Positions 1 through 5,672 of a stretch of DNA of 10,487 nt are shown piece after piece. The stretch is from Coriobacteriia bacterium. GTDB taxonomy: Bacteria > Actinomycetota > Coriobacteriia > Coriobacteriales > UBA8131. The notes under the pieces are model-generated. The model saw only the letters and a list, made by a program, of their open reading frames with translations. It was not told the origin of the DNA and searched no databases. The stretch lies in contig DOMT01000054.1 of NCBI GenBank assembly GCA_003509825.1, positions 1 through 10,487 of the forward strand, written 5' to 3'. A program made the position numbers and the translations under genes. Every line of letters starts with the position of its first letter. Positions within the stretch are counted from its first letter, which is position 1.

Positions 1-74
1 TTTTTCGTCGCAGCAACGGACTTTGCCGCCGAGGTCTTCTTTTCCTCGCCGACAACTTTTTCGGTACGTGCCAT
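1..74 (-). CDS. 5' end of unidentified protein gene, truncated by window edge
   Basis: An ATG at 74 on the minus strand opens a frame that stays open to the window edge. It starts 2 nt after the TAA of the leuD-like gene (TAAGAATG). A GGAG formed by the last leuD codons lies 5 nt upstream of the ATG, so translation is probably coupled. The visible residues begin MARTEKVVGEEKKTSAAK and continue in the same style: charged and rich in Lys, Ala and Glu, with no signal peptide. This looks like a flexible N-terminal extension and does not identify a family. From context (downstream of a LeuC/LeuD pair) an isopropylmalate or isocitrate dehydrogenase is a reasonable guess, but nothing in these 24 codons shows it. 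Confidence 0.6.
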   Translation of the reverse strand, partial: MARTEKVVGEEKKTSAAKSVAATK

Positions 75-76
75 TC

Positions 77-580
77 TTACTCCAATGCAAAGGTTCCATG
101 CTTGCGGAAGTGCGGGGCCAGGCCACCGTCCGCCAAAAGTTTCGCCATGACCGAAGGAAGAGGCGCAAAGGGGATATCCTCGCCGGTGGTGAGGTTTCTT
201 ACCACTCCCCCTTCGAGATCCACGTCGATCTCGTCGCCCTCATTGATCTTATCGGTATCACACTCAACAACCGGGAGTCCGGTGTTGATGGCGTTGCGGT
301 AGAAGATGCGCGCGAAGGATTTAGCCAAAACCACCAAGGTATTGGAGTGGATGAGCACCAGCGGCGCCTGTTCGCGCGACGAGCCGCAACCGAAGTTGGT
401 TCCCGCGACGAGGATGCCGCCTTCGGGCGATACGCGCTCGTAGTAGTTGGGATCCAGCTCCTCCATGGCGTGATGGGCCATTTCCTTCATATCGTTGGAC
501 TTGAACTTGTATTTTCCTGAGATGATGTAGTCGGTGTTGATGTCACTACCGAACTTGAATGCTTTGGCTTTGAAACTCAC
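77..580 (-). CDS. leuD: 3-isopropylmalate dehydratase small subunit-like (aconitase-family swivel subunit)
   Basis: This 167-residue protein has the usual length of the short LeuD/HacB/DmdB small subunits. It supplies the swivel domain that closes over the Fe-S active site of the large subunit during hydration and dehydration of a hydroxy-diacid, classically 2- to 3-isopropylmalate in leucine synthesis. Visible motifs are DINTDYI (residues 13-19), NFGCGSSREQAP (62-73) and KSFARIFYRNAINTGLPVV (87-105). The start is a GTG whose GTGA overlaps the TGA of the large-subunit gene by 4 nt, a classic coupled arrangement. The loop after DINTDYII reads SGKYKFK, not the YLRT or YLVY type described for archaeal homoaconitase and isopropylmalate isomerase, so the exact substrate is uncertain. 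2,3-dimethylmalate dehydratase or homoaconitase-like activity are the alternatives. Confidence 0.88.
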   Translation of the reverse strand: MSFKAKAFKFGSDINTDYIISGKYKFKSNDMKEMAHHAMEELDPNYYERVSPEGGILVAGTNFGCGSSREQAPLVLIHSNTLVVLAKSFARIFYRNAINTGLPVVECDTDKINEGDEIDVDLEGGVVRNLTTGEDIPFAPLPSVMAKLLADGGLAPHFRKHGTFALE

Positions 581-1863
581 AGAAACTCCCTCGGATCGGT
601 GATCTTGGCGGTCAGTGCCGATGCCGCTACGGTCGCGGGCGAGGCAAGATAGATGAAGGAGTCGGAGTTACCCATACGTCCTTTGAAGTTACGGTTGGCG
701 GTGGAGATCACGTTCTCGCCGTCACTCGGCACGCCGTTGTGGGTGCCCACACACGGACCGCAACCCGGGGTCACCACGCTGGCGCCGGCCTCGACGAAGG
801 TTTGGATGTAGCCTTCGGCCATCGCGTCCAGATAGATATCGCGCGATGCGGGCGCCACCACGAGGCGCACATCGGGGTGTACGGTTTTGCCCTTGAGCAA
901 GCTCGCCGCGATGGCGAAGTCCTCTAGGCGACCGTTGGTGCAGGTACCGATGAAGGCCTGGGCGATTTCGAGCCCGGCCACCTCACTGATGGGCGATACG
1001 TTGCCCACGGCATGCGGCTTGGCGATCTGCGGCTCCAGCTTAGAGGTGTCGATCTCGATGGAGTTTGCGTAGACGGCATCCGCATCGGGCTCCTGCGGAT
1101 TTGGCTCACGCACCAAGGGAGTACCGTTGCGCTTCGCGCGCTCGTTGAAAAACGTCAGGGTCTTCTCGTCGGCTTTCATGAGGCCGGCTTTGGCGCCGAG
1201 CTCGATGGCCATGTTGGAGATGGTCATACGGGCGTCGATGGACAGTGCGTCGATGACCGGGCCGGAAAACTCCAGCGCCTGATAGGTTGCTCCGTCCACG
1301 CCGATGAGACCGGCCAGATAGAGGATGAGGTCTTTGGAATACACACCCTTCGGCAAGGTACCTTTGTAGACGATGTGCTGTGTCTCGGGCACCTTGAACC
1401 ACAACTTGCCCGACACCATGGCCGCGGCTCCGTCGGTGGAACCCACGCCGGTTGAAAATACATTCAGCGCACCGTAGGTGCAGGTATGCGAATCGCAACC
1501 GATAACCAGGTCACCCGGAACCACCTTGCCGCTTTCGGGAACCAGCTGATGACATACGCCACGACCCCAGTCGTAGATATGCACGCCGGTCTTTTTGCCG
1601 AAGGCGCGCATCTTGGCGTGTATGGCACTCACGCCTTCGAGCGGCGAGGGACAGCTGTGGTCCATGACCATCGCCACCTTCTCCGAATCAAACACCTTGT
1701 CGGCACCCATCGACTCTATCGCGTCGATGGCCAACGCCGATGTTCCGTCCTGGCTCATGGCGAAATCGATATCGGCCACCACGATGTCTCCGGCACGTGC
1801 GTCGGTGCCGCTGTGACTTGAAAAGATTTTCTCCGCAATCGTCTTTCCGGCTATTCTGATCAC
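577..1863 (-). CDS. leuC: 3-isopropylmalate dehydratase large subunit-like (aconitase family)
   Basis: This is the catalytic [4Fe-4S] subunit that pairs with the downstream small subunit. From the GTG at 1863 it has 428 residues, close to the roughly 420 usual for the short LeuC/HacA subtype. Visible motifs are IGCDSHT (about residues 121-127), IGTCTNGR with cluster Cys308, and PGCGPCVG with cluster Cys368 and Cys371, followed by FKGRMGN. The frame is open upstream to a TTG at 1917, giving 446 residues. I prefer 1863 because family similarity begins at GKTIAEKIFSSHSG, only six residues after it. However, AAGGA sits just 1 nt before that GTG and neither start has a well-spaced ribosome site. 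Isopropylmalate isomerase is the default call. Related dehydratases (dimethylmalate, homoaconitate) share all these motifs. Confidence 0.88.
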   Translation of the reverse strand: MIRIAGKTIAEKIFSSHSGTDARAGDIVVADIDFAMSQDGTSALAIDAIESMGADKVFDSEKVAMVMDHSCPSPLEGVSAIHAKMRAFGKKTGVHIYDWGRGVCHQLVPESGKVVPGDLVIGCDSHTCTYGALNVFSTGVGSTDGAAAMVSGKLWFKVPETQHIVYKGTLPKGVYSKDLILYLAGLIGVDGATYQALEFSGPVIDALSIDARMTISNMAIELGAKAGLMKADEKTLTFFNERAKRNGTPLVREPNPQEPDADAVYANSIEIDTSKLEPQIAKPHAVGNVSPISEVAGLEIAQAFIGTCTNGRLEDFAIAASLLKGKTVHPDVRLVVAPASRDIYLDAMAEGYIQTFVEAGASVVTPGCGPCVGTHNGVPSDGENVISTANRNFKGRMGNSDSFIYLASPATVAASALTAKITDPREFL

Positions 1864-2266
1864 ATCCTTTTTTCTCGGTAAACTGCTGAAATGCCCGCCC
1901 GCCACGGCCTCACACAAGCGATGTCCGGGTATGCGGCGCCGGCATACATTTCCTCTTCTTCGTTCCCCTCCCTTGGTGTATACTCCTCTGACGAACCATC
2001 CACTCCGCGCAAAAGAGGCTCACACGTCTACGGTGGAGCGTGTCGAATGCCGCGCCTTTTGCTATTGGCTTACCTGGGATAGGATAGTCCGAAAATGGCC
2101 CCTTTACAGGGACTGTATATTGTACTACTTTCAAGCGGGGTGTTTACACGGCATTTGCCCTGATCGGCCATGATTTGCCGTATTGTCAAGTTGGGGGGTT
2201 TGGAAAGCCACACCGCCCTTTGCCGATTTCGAGAGAAATTCCGTCCGCCTCGAGACCGGATTCACC

Positions 2267-2282
2267 TTGTGCAGAGGCACAA
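2267..2282. repeat. Perfect 6-4-6 hairpin or operator-like inverted repeat
   Basis: TTGTGC, the four-base loop AGAG, then GCACAA form an uninterrupted 6-bp stem. No T-tract follows on either strand, so it is not a typical intrinsic terminator. It could be part of a structured leader for the two-component operon or a protein-binding site. It could also be chance. Confidence 0.4.
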
Positions 2283-2334
2283 TCACCAATAGGGTAAACC
2301 ACCGTCAATGTCATTGCTGCTCGACGTTTGCTGG

Positions 2335-2350
2335 AAGTCCGATAGGACTT
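2335..2350. repeat. Second perfect 6-4-6 hairpin or operator-like inverted repeat
   Basis: AAGTCC, loop GATA, then GGACTT form another uninterrupted 6-bp stem. It has the same geometry as the hairpin at 2267-2282, about 50 nt upstream of it, but a different sequence. There is no following T-tract. The matching geometry suggests folded RNA more than a shared protein-binding site, since the arms differ. Confidence 0.4.
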
Positions 2351-2393
2351 AATCTGATTTGGCATCTCGAAGTGTATCAGACTGCAGGGCACT

Positions 2394-2424
2394 AAAGATG
2401 TGAAAGCACTGGTCATCTTTGACA
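2394..2424 (+). promoter_or_regulatory. Inverted repeat overlapping a TTGACA -35-like element
   Basis: AAAGATG (2394-2400) and CATCTTT (2414-2420) are perfect 7-bp inverted arms with a 13-nt centre. The right arm runs into TTGACA (2419-2424), an exact -35 consensus pointing at the downstream genes. No good -10 lies 16-18 nt further on (17-nt spacing gives TCCGTG), so a promoter here would need an activator or would be weak. An operator overlapping a promoter of the two-component genes, possibly autoregulatory, fits but is inference. Confidence 0.35.
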
Positions 2425-2585
2425 AATCTTTGCTTTCCCTCTCCGTGATGTTCGATTTTCGCCTTTAGAGTGAAAAGGGACGAAAGGGAGTAGGAATGGA
2501 GTAATATATGTACCCGATGATTCGGAGTGCGTCATCTCGGATATCGGAGACGGTGGCTGTATCGTTGGGATCCGGAGGTGAACCG

Positions 2586-2768
2586 ATGAATGCTATTTCG
2601 ACAGCCGGAATAGATAATCCGGAACACAATGAGATGAAGGCGGCCTATCTGAACTTATTGACCTGGCTGTCGGTCGGAGTATGGGATGATGAAGGCGACA
2701 TCCCCGCCCACCCCACCGAACAAAAAGGTCGGGCCGGCAGTGCCACACCCGATCACACAGGAGCGTGA
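2586..2768 (+). CDS. Small hypothetical protein upstream of the response regulator
   Basis: This is a 60-codon frame starting at an ATG preceded by a near-perfect ribosome site, GGAGGTGA at 2574-2581. In-frame extension to the ATG at 2508, also with GGAG 6 nt before it, would give 86 residues. The frame ends with TGA at 2766-2768, only 4 nt before the preferred response-regulator start, and its last codons contain the AGGAG used by that gene, so the two could be coupled. The peptide has a short hydrophobic stretch (AAYLNLLTWLSVGVW) and an acidic WDDEGD segment, with no Cys, no signal peptide and no family I recognise. It may be a real small protein, a leader peptide for coupling, or chance. 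Its second half overlaps a possible N-terminal extension of the regulator in another frame. Confidence 0.4.
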   Translation: MNAISTAGIDNPEHNEMKAAYLNLLTWLSVGVWDDEGDIPAHPTEQKGRAGSATPDHTGA

Positions 2769-2772
2769 CGAT

Positions 2773-3558
2773 ATGGTAGGCTCACCACCTGAAAACAGCA
2801 ACGATCGCTACACCGTACTCGTCTGTGATGACGACGAGGATATCCTCTCGGTGCTTGAGATATATCTCAAGCAGGAGGGTTACCGGGTCATCCGGAGATC
2901 GAACGGCCTCGAGGCGGTCGAAGCGGTTGCCGCACAAACCGTGCATCTGGCCGTTTTGGACATCATGATGCCGGTGATGGACGGTATCCAGACCACGGTT
3001 AATATCCGCGAAACCAGCAACGTGCCGATCTTGTTTCTCAGCGCCAAATCCGAGGATACCGACCGCATCCTCGGGCTGAACATGGGTGGCGACGACTACA
3101 TCACCAAGCCTTTCAACCCCGTCGAACTCTTGGCCCGGGTACGTGCGGCTCTCAGACGTTACGCACGTTTGGGCGGGTTGACGGACGTCCCCACACCCAC
3201 CGGAGCAACGGTGAAAACAGGCGATGGACAGAGCGCCGATACCTCTCGGGAAGGCGTGTATCAAACCGGCGACCTCGAGCTCGACGACACCTCGAAAAGT
3301 GTGCGCATAGCAGGTGTCGATGCCGGGCTTACCGCCCGCGAATACAACATCCTCAAGCTGCTGATGGCTAACATGGACAGAGTCTTCAGCTCCGCACAGA
3401 TCTATGAGGCGGTATGGGAGGAACCGGCGTTCAACGTATCCAAGACGGTGTCGGTACACATCCGCCATATCCGTGAGAAAATCGAAATCAGTCCCAAGGA
3501 GCCGCGTTACCTCAAGGTGATATACGGCCTAGGCTACAAGGTGGTGAAGCTCAAATGA
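2773..3558 (+). CDS. OmpR/PhoB-family response regulator (VanR-like)
   Basis: This 261-residue DNA-binding regulator is phosphorylated by the adjacent kinase. The receiver domain spans about residues 13-130. It shows the acidic pocket CDDDED (18-23), phospho-acceptor Asp63 in VLDIMMPVMDG, switch Ser90 in LFLSAKS and Lys112 in TKPFNP. A winged-helix domain (about 165-260) ends with VSVHIRHIREKIE and YLKVIYGLGYKV, typical of the OmpR/PhoB class. The linker (about 133-165, rich in Thr, Gly, Asp and Pro) is longer than usual for the family. I chose the ATG at 2773 because AGGAG lies 9 nt upstream and the receiver fold starts soon after. An in-frame ATG at 2686, also with GGAG before it, would add 29 Pro-rich residues. 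The stop overlaps the kinase start as ATGA. Confidence 0.92.
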   Translation: MVGSPPENSNDRYTVLVCDDDEDILSVLEIYLKQEGYRVIRRSNGLEAVEAVAAQTVHLAVLDIMMPVMDGIQTTVNIRETSNVPILFLSAKSEDTDRILGLNMGGDDYITKPFNPVELLARVRAALRRYARLGGLTDVPTPTGATVKTGDGQSADTSREGVYQTGDLELDDTSKSVRIAGVDAGLTAREYNILKLLMANMDRVFSSAQIYEAVWEEPAFNVSKTVSVHIRHIREKIEISPKEPRYLKVIYGLGYKVVKLK

Positions 3559-3710
3559 GAAAAATGCAGAGTCATACACGTTATCCGGTGACGATCGTCG
3601 TTTTCGTCGCCATCGGATTTGTTGCCACACTGTCCACCGCCCGTGGATTCAGCTCGGCTTTCGACTACTATGCAAACCAACAGTTCGGCGACTTCCTTCA
3701 CATCGGCTAG
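3555..3710 (+). pseudogene. N-terminal segment of the sensor kinase, ended by an in-frame TAG
   Basis: The ATG at 3555 overlaps the response-regulator TGA (ATGA), the usual coupled start of a cognate kinase. The frame gives 51 residues, including a first membrane segment (PVTIVVFVAIGFVATLSTA, residues 11-29), and then reads TAG at 3708-3710. Immediately after it, in the same frame, comes PFAALLLIFVVAALIAIV, a second membrane segment, and the frame continues without another stop through the kinase to 4985. Read as one gene it would be 476 codons with codon 52 amber. A single-base change such as TGG or CAG to TAG explains it best. A sequencing error, restart downstream or amber readthrough are alternatives. 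Other genes in the window end in TAG, so TAG is a normal stop here. Confidence 0.75.
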
Positions 3711-3866
3711 CCATTCGCCGCACTCCTGCTGATCTTCGTCGTCGCGGCGCTTATCGCCATCGTTCGAAGCCCACAAAACGTAGGCATATTCAGCAGCAAG
3801 CGAACATTCACGCTCACCGAAGAAGCTCCCGACAGCACCGGCCGGCCCTGGCGCAAGTTCGATTTC

Positions 3867-4985
3867 ATGCTGATGTACGTAATACTCTTCGTGCTCCTGG
3901 TGGGCGTTTTATCCACTTGGAGAAGTGGCTTCACCACTCCCCTACTGCTCCTGACGCTCATCTGCTATCTCGCGATGATTGCGGTGGTCATCGAGACAAC
4001 GGCACGTTTTCGCGATAAGGACATCCGAAATACCTGCTACTGGATCAAGTTTTTCAAAGTCTTTCCCCTCAATGAACCCATCGGGTTGATACTGGGGCTT
4101 TTGGCGATCGCCAATCTGATTCTGATAGTGATTCTCGCGAACGCCTCCTTGATCATCAATCAATACCTGACGGCGTACTCGGTGTTTCAGATATTTGCCA
4201 CCTTTACCCTGATCGCGTTCACCTATTTCGGACAACTGCTCCTGGAGCTCGCGTCCCAATACGAAAGGGCGAATGAGGATCGTATTCGCTCCGAGAGGTT
4301 CAAGGTGGAGCTGATCACCAACGTTTCGCACGACATCCGTACACCGCTCACCTCGATCATCAGCTATGTTGACCTGCTCAAAGGACTGCCGAACGAGGAT
4401 GAGGAGTTCAGGGATTACGTGGATGTGCTCGACCGCAAGTCGATGCGCCTCAAGGTGCTGATCGATGACCTCATGGAGGCCTCGAAGGCAAGTACCGGCA
4501 ACCTGGCGGTGTCTTTCGAGTACGTTGATCTCGTCGAGCTCGTCGGTCAGATCGCCGGGGAGTTCGATGATCGGTTCACCGAGCTGAACCTGGTCTTGGT
4601 CACAGACGATTCCGAGCAGCCCCGGATGATCAAGGCCGACAGTAAACATGTGTGGCGCATCCTCGAAAACCTCTTCGGCAATGTGGTGAAATATGCCTTG
4701 CCGGGAACCAGGGTCTTTGCGGAAATTACCATCGAGCACGACCAAACGGCGTTTTACGACAATGTGGTGCTCTCGATCAAAAACACCTCCCGACTCCCCC
4801 TCGAGCAAAAAGGAGATGAGCTGATGCAGCAGTTCATCCGCGGCGACCGCGCCAGGCAAACCGAAGGCAGCGGTCTGGGCCTCTACATCGCCAAGAATCT
4901 CAGCGAGCTGATGGGTGGCAGCCTCGAAATCCGCATATCGGGCGACCTATTCGAAACCCTGGTTCGCTTCAAACGCAAACCCTAG
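3867..4985 (+). CDS. Membrane sensor histidine kinase (open frame after the amber codon)
   Basis: This is the sensor partner of the upstream response regulator. The 372 residues from the first ATG after the amber hold four predicted membrane segments (about residues 3-18, 25-43, 73-96, 103-128). A DHp domain follows with the H-box NVSHDIRTPLTSIISYVDLL, phospho-acceptor His155, and then a HATPase domain with N-box LENLFGNVVKYA (266-277) and G-box GSGLGLYIAKNL (334-345). With the upstream segment the complete protein would have six membrane segments and the same catalytic core. No ribosome site precedes 3867, and there is no ATG, GTG or TTG in frame between 3711 and 3866, so independent expression would be inefficient. 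The kinase domain shows no decay, which suggests a recent lesion or one that is bypassed. I see no obvious HAMP or PAS domain. Confidence 0.85.
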   Translation: MLMYVILFVLLVGVLSTWRSGFTTPLLLLTLICYLAMIAVVIETTARFRDKDIRNTCYWIKFFKVFPLNEPIGLILGLLAIANLILIVILANASLIINQYLTAYSVFQIFATFTLIAFTYFGQLLLELASQYERANEDRIRSERFKVELITNVSHDIRTPLTSIISYVDLLKGLPNEDEEFRDYVDVLDRKSMRLKVLIDDLMEASKASTGNLAVSFEYVDLVELVGQIAGEFDDRFTELNLVLVTDDSEQPRMIKADSKHVWRILENLFGNVVKYALPGTRVFAEITIEHDQTAFYDNVVLSIKNTSRLPLEQKGDELMQQFIRGDRARQTEGSGLGLYIAKNLSELMGGSLEIRISGDLFETLVRFKRKP

Positions 4986-5011
4986 GAACAATCTCCTGCC
5001 ACCCGAAAGCG

Positions 5012-5563
5012 TTACCGCACGAACTTCGGCTTGAACATGCGTCTGAGTAGCAGACCGCTGAAATGCTCCATCAGGGTGGCGTGTTCTTCGCGGGTGTGAG
5101 GGCCGTTTTTACCCATCATCATATAGGTCGTGCTTCCTTCGACCGTCTTGTAGCCTGTCGGCTCGTAGCCGTTTTTGCGGTAGAACGCCAACCGCCTCCG
5201 TCGCTGCCCGCTGTTCGCGGCCGGTTGCTCGGGGTCCTCGATTTCCAGGGAGAGCCTGTTTGCCGGATGCCTGCCTTCGATGCTTTGCAGTATCTTACTG
5301 CCGTAACCTTTGGATCGAACCGTACTGTGAATGGCCAGATAGAATACGTAGGTCAAATCGCCGTAGCTGATCGTATAGGTGAAGCCGACGAGAGACCCCT
5401 CCTCGTAAAAGCCGGTGAACTCGACACCTTCGATTTGCGCACGCCAAAACAATATCCACAGCGGCACCCGCTCTTCTTTGGGAAAGGCCTCGGTATAAAG
5501 GGCCTTCATCTCCTCGATTCCCGCAGATTTCCGTGTGATGACCTCTGCTGTTAACGATGACAC
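5012..5563 (-). CDS. GNAT-family N-acetyltransferase
   Basis: This 183-residue protein has the acetyl-CoA-binding motif A RSKGYGSKIL (residues 83-92) after the strand YVFYLAIHS (72-80), and the late motif FYRKNGY (127-133). These are standard for GNAT enzymes, which transfer an acetyl group to an amine on a small molecule or protein. The N-terminal pattern (ALYTEAFPKEERVPLW) resembles a common Gram-positive group of uncharacterised GNAT proteins, so the substrate cannot be named. The start is GTG, supported by AAGGAG 8 nt upstream. The gene converges on the kinase gene, with 26 nt between stops and no clear terminator hairpin, and diverges from the XdhC-family gene across a 93-nt spacer with a palindromic -10 region. 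Confidence 0.85.
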   Translation of the reverse strand: MSSLTAEVITRKSAGIEEMKALYTEAFPKEERVPLWILFWRAQIEGVEFTGFYEEGSLVGFTYTISYGDLTYVFYLAIHSTVRSKGYGSKILQSIEGRHPANRLSLEIEDPEQPAANSGQRRRRLAFYRKNGYEPTGYKTVEGSTTYMMMGKNGPHTREEHATLMEHFSGLLLRRMFKPKFVR

Positions 5564-5607
5564 CGGTCAAGCTCCTTCTCGATTTCTACAGACGTTGCTC
5601 TCCGATC

Positions 5608-5620
5608 ATTATAGTATAAT
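5608..5620. promoter_or_regulatory. Palindromic -10 region between divergent GNAT and xdhC genes
   Basis: ATTATA-G-TATAAT is a perfect 13-bp palindrome with a central G. It provides an exact TATAAT -10 on the plus strand (5615-5620, 37 nt before the xdhC start) and another on the minus strand (5613-5608, 45 nt before the GNAT start). Neither direction has a good TTGACA at 16-18 nt. The AT-rich island in an otherwise GC-rich sequence, at the right distance from both starts, supports a shared promoter. Confidence 0.5.
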
Positions 5621-5642
5621 CTTCTCATCCGAGGAGAAAGGC

Positions 5643-5672
5643 ATGGTGAAAGACGTATGGCAACGACGATAA
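5643..5672 (+). CDS. Possible 9-codon leader peptide overlapping the xdhC start
   Basis: The only strong ribosome site in the spacer, GAGGAG at 5631-5636, is 6 nt before an ATG at 5643. That ATG reads MVKDVWQRR and then TAA (5670-5672), out of frame with xdhC, whose ATG at 5657 lies inside it. The xdhC frame itself has no in-frame start upstream of 5657 before a TAG at 5612-5614. The small ORF could therefore load ribosomes that re-initiate at xdhC by stepping back after its stop. It may also be incidental, with xdhC using GAGGAG at a long 20-nt spacing or the weak GAAAG closer in. Confidence 0.3.
   Translation: MVKDVWQRR

Larger units (their letters stand above)
1864..2507. other. Long non-coding region between leuC and the two-component genes
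   Basis: About 640 nt (590 if leuC starts at the TTG at 1917) separate the divergently transcribed leuC-like gene and the plus-strand signalling genes. I see no convincing gene: the short open frames here lack ribosome sites and family likeness. The region holds several short perfect inverted repeats, listed separately, and one TTGACA at 2419-2424 without a good -10 partner. I looked for a T-box or a leucine-rich leader on the minus strand in front of leuC and did not find one. A GTATGC/GCATAC stem (1929-1934 with 1942-1947) lies some 65-85 nt upstream of the preferred leuC start. Its role is unknown. Confidence 0.6.

Noticed and set aside
1864..2200. T-box or leucine leader peptide controlling leuC
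   Set aside because: I looked on the minus strand for a T-box core (AGGGTGGNACCGCG-like), a run of Leu codons and an attenuator hairpin with T-tract, and found none.
2290..2312. GGGTAAACC resembling part of a cyclic-di-GMP riboswitch
   Set aside because: The second conserved half of that riboswitch (GACGCAAAGCC-like) does not follow, and the flanking stems do not match.
2782..3468. A 228-codon minus-strand open frame opposite the response regulator
   Set aside because: It is antisense to a well-conserved regulator and has no recognisable domain.
3708..3710. Pyrrolysine or general amber reassignment as explanation of the kinase TAG
   Set aside because: The kinase itself, msrA and the QueG-like gene all end in TAG at natural C-termini, so TAG works as a stop here. 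A point mutation is simpler unless suppressor genes are found.
3942..4859. A 305-codon minus-strand open frame opposite the sensor kinase
   Set aside because: It is antisense to the intact kinase core, with no motif and no ribosome site. It is a shadow frame.
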